Origin: Dokdonella_A sp966248875
Lineage (GTDB): Bacteria > Pseudomonadota > Gammaproteobacteria > Xanthomonadales > Rhodanobacteraceae
NCBI GenBank assembly: GCA_966248875.1
Contig: CBINBI010000026.1
Span: 1-39,766, forward strand
Length of the DNA: 39,766 nucleotides
Reading direction: 5' to 3'
The notes under the pieces were generated by a model. It had not been told where the DNA came from. It made no database searches and saw only the letters and a program-made list of their open reading frames with translations. Made by a program: the position numbers and the translations under genes. Below, one piece after another: positions 16,055-22,843 of this stretch; position 1 is the stretch's first letter, and each line of letters begins with the position of its first letter.

Positions 16055-19000
16055 TCAGCCGAACACGAGCTCCGCCGCGACGACGCCCTCGAGGGCCTGC
16101 AGACTGTCCTTGAGCGCGGGGCTGGCGCGCACGCGCCACTCGGCGCCGAGCTCGATGTCGGCCTGTCCGGCGGCGTTGTGGTATGTCAGGCGCACCGGCG
16201 TCTGTCCGCCGCGGTGCGCGGCGAGCGTGTGCTGCAGCCGCGCGACGAAGTCGGTACGCACGCCGTTGAGGCGCACGCGCAGCAACCGCGCCTGACGCTC
16301 GCAGGCGGATTCGATGGTCGCGACGGCATTCACGCGCAGCTGGTAATTGCCGGAGAACTCGTCGAGGCTGAGGCCGCCGTCGAAGACGAGGATCGCATCG
16401 CGCGTCAACAGCGGGCCGTATTCGATCCACGCTTCGCGGAACAGGCTGACCTCGATGCGGCCCGACCAGTCCTCCACCTGCACGAAGGCCATCGCATCAC
16501 CGCGCTTGCGGATGGCGATGACCTGGCCCGCGATCGTGTATGGCAGATCGGAAAACCGTCCGCGCCTCTCGTTCGGCGCCGGCGGCTTGTAGTGCTGGTC
16601 GATCTCGCCGATCGGCGACGTCGCGATGCGCGCGATCAACGGCTTCCAGCTGTCGGTGGGATGGCCGGAAAGATAGTGGCCCAGCGTCTCGCGTTCGCCG
16701 GCGAGCTTGCGCTCGATCGGCCATTCCGGTGCCGCCGGCAGCGGTGCCGTGGCGCTCGTTGCAAGTCCGGCCATCGGCGCGCCGAACATGTCGTGCTGGC
16801 CGGCCTCGGCGTCACGCGCGTGCTGCTCGGCGGCGCGCACCGCTTCGGGCAGTTGCAGCATGAGGCTGGCGCGCGTCGGCGCGAGCGCGTCCATGGAGCC
16901 TGAGAGGATCAGCGCCTCGAGCACGCGCTTGTTGATCTTCTGCGCGTCGACGCGGCGGCAGAAATCGGCGATGTCGCGGAACGCGCCGCCTTTCGCGCGC
17001 GCCACGACGATGGCTTCCACCGCGCCACGGCCGACGCCCTTCACTGCGCCGAGCCCGTACATGATCGTGCGGTCGTCGCGGGCTTCGAACATGTAGTTCG
17101 ACGCATTGATGTCAGGCGGCAGCACGACGAGGTTCATCGCGCGCGCCTCGCCGAGGAAATTGACCACCTTGTCGGTGTTGTCCATGTCCGCGGACAGCAC
17201 CGCGGCCATGAACTCGGCAGGGTAGTGTGCCTTCAGCCAGGCGGTCTGGTACGCGACCAGCGCGTACGCCGCCGAGTGCGACTTGTTAAAGCCGTACTCG
17301 GCGAATTTCTCCATGAGATCGAAGATCGAGCTCGCGAGATGCGCGTCGATGCCGTTCCGCGCGGCGCCTTCCTCGAAGGTGACGCGCTGTTTGGCCATCT
17401 CCTCGGGCTTCTTCTTGCCCATCGCGCGGCGCAGGAGATCGGCGCCGCCGAGCGAATAGCCGGCGAGCACCTGCGCGATCTGCATCACCTGTTCCTGGTA
17501 GACGATGACACCGTAGGTCGGCTTCAGGATCGGCTCCAGCAGCGGATGCGGATAGCTGACTGCCGCGCGGCCGTGCTTGCGCGCGATGAAGTCGTCGACC
17601 ATGCCCGACTGCAGCGGGCCCGGCCGGAACAGCGCGACGAGCGCGATGATGTCCTCGAAATTGTCCGGCTGCAGCTTCTTGACGAGATCGCGCATGCCGC
17701 GCGATTCGAGCTGGAAGATCGCCGTCGTCTGGCAGCGCTTGAGCAGCGCGTAGGTCGGCGCGTCGTCCATCGGCAGCGCGGCGATGTCGATGGGCGCCTC
17801 GCCACGCGCCGCGCGCTTCGCATTGATCGCCTTGACGGCCCAGTCGATGATCGTCAGCGTGCGAAGCCCGAGGAAGTCGAACTTGACGAGGCCGACCGCC
17901 TCGACATCGTCCTTGTCGAACTGCGTGACGAGCCCGTCGCCGCCGCCTTCGGAGAAGAGCGGCGCGTAATCGCTGAGCGGGCCCGGCGCGATGACGACAC
18001 CGCCGGCGTGCTTGCCGGCATTGCGCGTCAGATCCTCGAGCTTGAGCGCGAGGTCGACCAGCTCCTTGACCTCCTCGTCGGTCTCGTAGAGCTGCCGGAA
18101 CTCGGCGACGACGCGGTCAGGCTCCTTCCGCGATTTTTCCGAGCGGCCGAGGGCGTCCTCCAGCGAGAGATCCAGCGGCATCTTCGGCAGGAGCTTGGCG
18201 ATGCGGTCGACCTGGCCGTACGGCATGCCGAGCACGCGGCCCGTGTCGCGCAGCACGGCCTTCGCTGCCATCGTGCCGTAGGTGATGATCTGGCTGACAC
18301 GGTCGCGGCCGTACTTGTCGGCGACATAGTCGATGACTTCGTCGCGCCGGTCCATGCAGAAGTCGACGTCGAAGTCCGGCATCGACACGCGCTCGGGATT
18401 GAGGAAGCGCTCGAACAGGAGATCGAATTGCAGCGGATCGAGATCGGTGATGCCGAGCGCATAGGCGACCAGCGAGCCCGCGCCCGAGCCGCGCCCGGGC
18501 CCGACCGGAATGTCGTGCGCCTTGGCCCAGTTGATGAAGTCGGCGACGATCAGGAAGTAGCCCGGAAAGCCCATCTGCACGATGACGTCGAGCTCGCTTT
18601 CCAGGCGGCGCTCGTAGTCCTCGCGCGTGAACCCGGGGGCCGGCGCGTGGCGCGCGAGGCGCGTGGCAAGACCCGCCCGGGCGTTCTCGCGGATGTAGCT
18701 CTCCAGCGTGTGCTCGGCCGGCACCGGAAACGCCGGCAGGAAGTACTTGCCGAAACTCAGCTCGAGGTTGCAGCGCTTGGCCAGCTCGACCGAGTTCTCG
18801 ATCAGCTCGGGAAGGTCGGCGAACAATGCCGCCATCTCCTGCGGCGGCTTCAGGTACTGCTCGGGCGAGTACTCGCGCGGCCGCTTCGGATCGGCCAGCA
18901 CGCGGCCGGCGTGGATGCAGACGCGGGCCTCGTGCGCCTCGAAATCCTCGCGCGCGAGAAAGCGCACGTCGTTGGTCGCGACGATCGGCAGGTCCAGCGC

Positions 19001-19564
19001 TGCGCCGAGCGCGAGCGCGCCTTCGAGGAAGGCTTCCTCGTGGGCGCGGTGCGTGCGCGTCGCTTCGAGATAGAGCCGGTCGGGGAAGCGCGCGCGCAGC
19101 CATTCGGCGCGCGCCTCGGCGGCATCGTCGCGGCCGGCGATCAGGAGGCGGCCGATGTCGCTCTCGCGCCCCGCGAGCACGATCAGGCCGTGGTTCGCCT
19201 CGCCAAGCCAGTCGAGCCGCACCAGCGCCTGCTCGCCGTGCCGGCCTTCGGCATAGGCGCGCGACAGCAGCCGCGAAAGGTTGAGATAGCCTTCGCGGCT
19301 CTGGCAGAGGACGGTCAGCCGCTGCGGCGCGGCGCGCGCGTCTTCGTCGGCGACGCGCAGATCGCAGCCGGCGATCGGCTTGATGCCTGCCGCTTCGGCG
19401 GCCTTGTAGAACTTGACCAGCGCGAACAGGTTGCTCTGGTCCGTCAGCGCGACCGCCGGCATCCCCGCAGCCGCGCACGTCCCGACCAGTTCGCCGATGC
19501 GGATCGTCGAATCGGTGAGGGAGTACTCGCTGTGGACGTGAAGATGGACGAATTCCGCTGGCAT
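16055..19564 (-). CDS. dnaE: DNA polymerase III subunit alpha (replicative)
   Basis: The 1169-residue product has an N-terminal PHP domain (FVHLHVHSEYSLTDSTIRI, residues 5-23) and the C-family polymerase core with GRGSGAGSLVAYALG (357-371) and the catalytic aspartates D399 and D401 in PDFDVDF. A tandem HhH/fingers region, an OB-fold (about 985-1060), and a beta-clamp-binding motif QHDMFG near residue 925 follow. This is DnaE1, the replicative enzyme, not the error-prone DnaE2, judging by the internal clamp motif, gene neighbourhood and length. It acts in the replisome with DnaQ and HolE. The normal upstream neighbour rnhB lies 5 kb away, displaced by the TIR/SLOG cassette. Confidence 0.97.
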   Translation of the reverse strand: MPAEFVHLHVHSEYSLTDSTIRIGELVGTCAAAGMPAVALTDQSNLFALVKFYKAAEAAGIKPIAGCDLRVADEDARAAPQRLTVLCQSREGYLNLSRLLSRAYAEGRHGEQALVRLDWLGEANHGLIVLAGRESDIGRLLIAGRDDAAEARAEWLRARFPDRLYLEATRTHRAHEEAFLEGALALGAALDLPIVATNDVRFLAREDFEAHEARVCIHAGRVLADPKRPREYSPEQYLKPPQEMAALFADLPELIENSVELAKRCNLELSFGKYFLPAFPVPAEHTLESYIRENARAGLATRLARHAPAPGFTREDYERRLESELDVIVQMGFPGYFLIVADFINWAKAHDIPVGPGRGSGAGSLVAYALGITDLDPLQFDLLFERFLNPERVSMPDFDVDFCMDRRDEVIDYVADKYGRDRVSQIITYGTMAAKAVLRDTGRVLGMPYGQVDRIAKLLPKMPLDLSLEDALGRSEKSRKEPDRVVAEFRQLYETDEEVKELVDLALKLEDLTRNAGKHAGGVVIAPGPLSDYAPLFSEGGGDGLVTQFDKDDVEAVGLVKFDFLGLRTLTIIDWAVKAINAKRAARGEAPIDIAALPMDDAPTYALLKRCQTTAIFQLESRGMRDLVKKLQPDNFEDIIALVALFRPGPLQSGMVDDFIARKHGRAAVSYPHPLLEPILKPTYGVIVYQEQVMQIAQVLAGYSLGGADLLRRAMGKKKPEEMAKQRVTFEEGAARNGIDAHLASSIFDLMEKFAEYGFNKSHSAAYALVAYQTAWLKAHYPAEFMAAVLSADMDNTDKVVNFLGEARAMNLVVLPPDINASNYMFEARDDRTIMYGLGAVKGVGRGAVEAIVVARAKGGAFRDIADFCRRVDAQKINKRVLEALILSGSMDALAPTRASLMLQLPEAVRAAEQHARDAEAGQHDMFGAPMAGLATSATAPLPAAPEWPIERKLAGERETLGHYLSGHPTDSWKPLIARIATSPIGEIDQHYKPPAPNERRGRFSDLPYTIAGQVIAIRKRGDAMAFVQVEDWSGRIEVSLFREAWIEYGPLLTRDAILVFDGGLSLDEFSGNYQLRVNAVATIESACERQARLLRVRLNGVRTDFVARLQHTLAAHRGGQTPVRLTYHNAAGQADIELGAEWRVRASPALKDSLQALEGVVAAELVFG

Positions 19565-19989
19565 GGCGAAGGGCGCGGAGGCAGCGGGCCAGCGTAAGCC
19601 GCGCCTGTCGGCCCGGCAAGGCTTGACGCTTCGGCTGCGACGGCTCCGGCTGTCGGCGCCGGCCGCTGCTTTTTCGAGCGCGGCTCGCGCCTTTCTCTGC
19701 TGCGCCGGTCGCGACTTCCCGGCGCGGATCGCCGGCGTCCGACATGCAAATCAGCGTTTTCCTACAACGATCTAAAGTGTGACGTCAATCACGTTTTGGT
19801 AGGCTGTCCGGCAGCAGCGCCGCTGTGGGTCGCGGCGCGGGGGGCGGCGATGTCGGCGAGAGCGGCGCGCTTCGGGTATCGCGTGTTGAGCGGCGTCCAT
19901 CGTGACGAAGGCCGGACGCGGGGCCGCTTCGTCGGCTCGACAGCTTCGCCGGCCGACACTCGCAGCGTTTCGACATAGCCGGTGCGCGC
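19565..19989. other. 425-base intergenic region between divergent dnaE and TIR genes
   Basis: No coding region is supported here; the short open frames lack ribosome binding sites and family resemblance. The part next to dnaE (19565-19735) is G+C-rich without a recognisable structure. An A+T-richer island at about 19743-19800 holds the CRP-like palindrome and is the likely location of promoters for both directions (on the minus strand TTGACG is seen at 19783-19788 as a possible dnaE -35). The remaining 190 bases to the TIR start form an unusually long G+C-rich leader with no evident terminator or riboswitch. Confidence 0.6.
19778..19793. promoter_or_regulatory. CRP/Clp-type binding site upstream of the TIR cassette
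   Basis: TGTGA-N6-TCACG matches the CRP consensus TGTGA-N6-TCACA at nine of ten conserved positions. It lies 197 bases before the TIR gene and 214 bases before dnaE on the other strand. In xanthomonads the corresponding regulator Clp recognises the same motif. Which gene it controls cannot be decided from sequence alone. Confidence 0.5.
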
Positions 19990-22200
19990 ATGTCCGACAC
20001 GCAGACATTCCGCTACCGCGCGTTCCTGTGCTACAGCCACAGGGACAGCGCCTGGGCCGACTGGCTGCATGGCGCGATCGAAGGCTATCCGGTTCCGTCG
20101 CGCCTCGTCGGCCTCGCGACCGGTGCCGGCGTGATTCCGCCGCGCCTCGCGCCGGTGTTCCGCGATCGCGACGAGCTGCCCAGCGCAGCGAATCTCTCGG
20201 CCAAGGTGCAGGACGCGCTCGCCCAGTCGGCGAACCTGATCGTGATCTGCTCGCCGCACGCGGCGCAGTCGCGCTGGGTCAACGAGGAGGTGAAGGCGTT
20301 CCGGCGGCTCGGCCGCAGCGACCGGATCTTCTGCCTCATCGTCGGCGGCGAGCCCGGCGCCAGCACGTGGGCCGGGCGCGAGCACGACGAATGCCTGCCG
20401 CCGGCATTGACCGATCGCGAGCTCGGCGAGAGGCTCGAGCCGATTGCCGCCGACGCGCGGCCTGGCAAGGACGGCAAGTCGAACGCGCGCACGAAGCTCG
20501 TTGCGGGCCTGCTCGGCGTCGACCTCGACGACCTGCGTCACCGCGAGCGGCGGCGCCGCCGCGTGCGCGCGTTCATCGCCGCGGCGGCGGCGGTTCTCCT
20601 GCTCTGCGCCACGAGTACGCTCGCCATCAACGCGATGCTCGCACGCCATGCCGCCGAGCGGCGCCAGAAGCAGGCCGAGGATCTCATCGAGTTCATGCTC
20701 GGCGATCTCGACGACAAGCTTCGGCAGGTCAACCGCCTCGACATTCTCGAAAGCGTAGCCGACAAGGCGGTCAGTTATTTCGCGACGATGCCGCTCGCCG
20801 ACGTCAACGATGCGACGCTGGCGCAGGGCGTCCGTGCGTTGCAGCAGATCGGCCGCGTGCGCTACGACCAGGGACGCATGCCCGAAGCCGAGAGCGCGTT
20901 CGCGGTCGCCCAGCCGACCGCCGACGAGCTTGCGCGGCGCGCGCCGGGGAACGCCGAGTTCGTCTCGATTCAGGCGCGCAACCGGCTCTGGCTCGGGCGC
21001 GTCGCATGGGAACGCGGCAACCTCGATGACGCGTTGACGCGGTTCCGCAGCGGGCTCGATCGCATCGCGACGCTCGGCAGGGCGCAGCAGGGCGAGGCCG
21101 AAGTCATCGACCTCGCCAGCGAGCTGCACACGAACATCGGCCGCGTGCTCGAGGCGCGCGGCGAATTCGATGCGGCGCATGAGGAGTACATCGTCGTGCT
21201 CGGCAATTACGAGCGTCTCAGCGCGCGCGAGCGCGACAAGCTCACGTGGAAGGCCGAGGTCGGCTATGCGCACAACAATCTCGGCCAGATCGCGTGGAAG
21301 GAAGGCCATCTCGACGAGGCGATCCGCGAATACGGCGCCGACCTCCGCATCAAGGCGAGCCTCGCCGCGCTCGAGCCGAGCAACGCGCGGCGCGAGGATC
21401 TTCTGATCAGCAACGCGATCCTCGGAAAGAGCCTTGCCGCGGTGGGCGAGGTCGAGCTGGCGGACCGTCATCTCAGGACGGCGGTCGAGGACGCCGAGCG
21501 CCTGCTCGTGATCGACCCGACCGTGACGAGCTGGCGCGAAGACGCGGGCTACTACAGCATGATGCTCGCCGCGCTCGCGCGCGCGCGGGGCGATTTCGCC
21601 GATGCGGCGCACTACGGCGAGCGCGCGGTGCTGCACCTGCGCGGGCTTGCGCAGCAGGATCCGGAGAACGTGCTCTGGGCGCGCGAGCTCGCCGAGGCGG
21701 AGCTCGAAGGCGCGCGCCGGCTGCTCGCCCAGAGGCGCTACGCCGAAGCGGTCAACCTGATCCGCGCCGCCGACCGGGGGTTCCGGCCGATGGTCAAGGG
21801 CGAGCCGGCCGACCGCACGCACGCACTGGTGCTCGCGCGCATCGACATCGCCGCGGGCGACATCGCCGAGGCGCGCAACGACATGGCCGCCGCCGAGAAC
21901 GCATGGCAGCGCGCGGAGACGACGACGCAGGAGTTCGCAAGCACGTCGCGCGATCCGTCGTGGATCGACACGCGCATCGGCGCGCTTGTGCGCGTGCGCG
22001 ACATCGGCGCCGCGCGCCCGCTGCTCGACCAGCTGGCCGCGATGGGTTATCGCCATCCGGATCTCGTCGCGACGGCGGCGACACACGGCGCCACGTTCGC
22101 GCCCGAACCGGAGGCGGCGCGAAGGATCGCGCTCGCGGTGGCGACGCTGGCCGACGCAAGCGGTGCCGAAACGGCAGCGGCGCGTTCCAAGACGAACTGA
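19990..22200 (+). CDS. TIR domain - transmembrane - TPR repeat protein
   Basis: A 736-residue protein in three parts. A TIR domain (about 7-125) opens with YRAFLCYSHRDSAWADWL, has a BB-loop-like FRDRDELPSAANLS, and contains ICSPHAAQSRWVNEEV (86-101), in which E100 aligns with the catalytic glutamate of SARM1-type NADase TIRs (W-V-x-x-E). A basic stretch (RHRERRRRRVR, 183-193) leads into one membrane helix (about 194-215). The C-terminal half (about 255-650) has at least five TPR-like repeats, such as ALQQIGRVRYDQGRMPEAES, NNLGQIAWKEGHLDEAIREY and LAALARARGDFADAAHYGER. Many bacterial TIR domains degrade NAD or cyclise it to signalling ADP-ribose isomers; activity here is inferred. Topology places TIR in the cytoplasm and the TPR region outside (periplasm) if the single helix spans normally. 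First gene of the cassette; no strong ribosome binding site before its ATG. Confidence 0.85.
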   Translation: MSDTQTFRYRAFLCYSHRDSAWADWLHGAIEGYPVPSRLVGLATGAGVIPPRLAPVFRDRDELPSAANLSAKVQDALAQSANLIVICSPHAAQSRWVNEEVKAFRRLGRSDRIFCLIVGGEPGASTWAGREHDECLPPALTDRELGERLEPIAADARPGKDGKSNARTKLVAGLLGVDLDDLRHRERRRRRVRAFIAAAAAVLLLCATSTLAINAMLARHAAERRQKQAEDLIEFMLGDLDDKLRQVNRLDILESVADKAVSYFATMPLADVNDATLAQGVRALQQIGRVRYDQGRMPEAESAFAVAQPTADELARRAPGNAEFVSIQARNRLWLGRVAWERGNLDDALTRFRSGLDRIATLGRAQQGEAEVIDLASELHTNIGRVLEARGEFDAAHEEYIVVLGNYERLSARERDKLTWKAEVGYAHNNLGQIAWKEGHLDEAIREYGADLRIKASLAALEPSNARREDLLISNAILGKSLAAVGEVELADRHLRTAVEDAERLLVIDPTVTSWREDAGYYSMMLAALARARGDFADAAHYGERAVLHLRGLAQQDPENVLWARELAEAELEGARRLLAQRRYAEAVNLIRAADRGFRPMVKGEPADRTHALVLARIDIAAGDIAEARNDMAAAENAWQRAETTTQEFASTSRDPSWIDTRIGALVRVRDIGAARPLLDQLAAMGYRHPDLVATAATHGATFAPEPEAARRIALAVATLADASGAETAAARSKTN

Positions 22201-22266
22201 GCGCGCCTCGCGCGCGTTCGCAGCATCCGGGCAACCGAAGCATCTCAAAGGCGAGGGAGATCTCCA

Positions 22267-22821
22267 ATGACCACGAGCATCACCACGACGATCAACGTCT
22301 ACTTCGATACGAACCGCAAAATTCAGTACTCGCCGAGCAATCGGATCCAGGTGCCACCGGATACGATCGCGACGGTCATATGGAAGGGCGTGGCTCCGCT
22401 GCAATTCGTGCGGAACAAGACGAGCGCGACGGGTCTCGTCAACATCGCGCCTGCTCGGATCACGTACGACGACGGCCCGGGCACGGCGCCCTACACCGAC
22501 ACGGTCACGGTGACGATCGACAACACCGGCGGGCCGCCGAACGTTGCTGCATCGGTGGCGCTCAACATCGTCGACATGGCGAGTCCGCAGCAGCCGCCGC
22601 AGGTGATCCAGGGTGGCGGCTCGATCCGCAACAAGGGCACGTCGATCTGGGTCTGGGAGACCTTCGCCGCGATCGCGATCTCGCTGGTTGTCGGCGTCCT
22701 CATCGGCCGCGCGACCGGCGCCGGCCCCGAGCTCGGTCCGCTCGCGGCGGGCGTGCTCGGGCTCGTGGCGGGCTTCGTGGCCGGCGCGATGTCGTCGCGT
22801 GGGCGAGCCCGGGCGCCGTGA
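22267..22821 (+). CDS. Uncharacterised small protein with beta-rich N-terminus and two C-terminal membrane helices
   Basis: I do not recognise a family. Residues 1-105 are rich in Thr, Val and Ile in alternating patterns (INVYFDTNRKIQYSPS, TVTVTIDNTGG, ASVALNIVD) and suggest a small beta-sandwich. A Gln/Pro linker follows (PQQPPQVIQGGG, 107-118), then two predicted membrane helices at about 128-147 and 158-175 joined by a short Gly/Pro turn, the second with a glycine-zipper pattern (GVLGLVAGFVAG). The tail is basic (SSRGRARAP). There is no signal peptide, so the beta domain and the basic tail are predicted on the cytoplasmic side. A strong GAGGGAGA site precedes the ATG. The gene looks less G+C-rich than its neighbours. 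Its place between the TIR gene and the SLOG gene suggests a dedicated adaptor or membrane component. Confidence 0.75.
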   Translation: MTTSITTTINVYFDTNRKIQYSPSNRIQVPPDTIATVIWKGVAPLQFVRNKTSATGLVNIAPARITYDDGPGTAPYTDTVTVTIDNTGGPPNVAASVALNIVDMASPQQPPQVIQGGGSIRNKGTSIWVWETFAAIAISLVVGVLIGRATGAGPELGPLAAGVLGLVAGFVAGAMSSRGRARAP

Positions 22822-22843
22822 AAACCGCACGCGACGCGTGGTC

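Noticed and set aside
17225..19597. Long open frame (about 790 codons) on the plus strand opposite dnaE, and similar ones at 1460-3358, 14346-16295, 25340-27064 and 31844-33475.
   Set aside because: They lie antisense to strongly recognised genes, have Arg/Glu/Ala-rich compositions without motifs, and arise from third-position G+C bias.
19796..19978. Small 60-codon frame upstream of the TIR gene.
   Set aside because: No ribosome binding site, no hydrophobic or folded pattern, and composition of a random G+C-rich frame.
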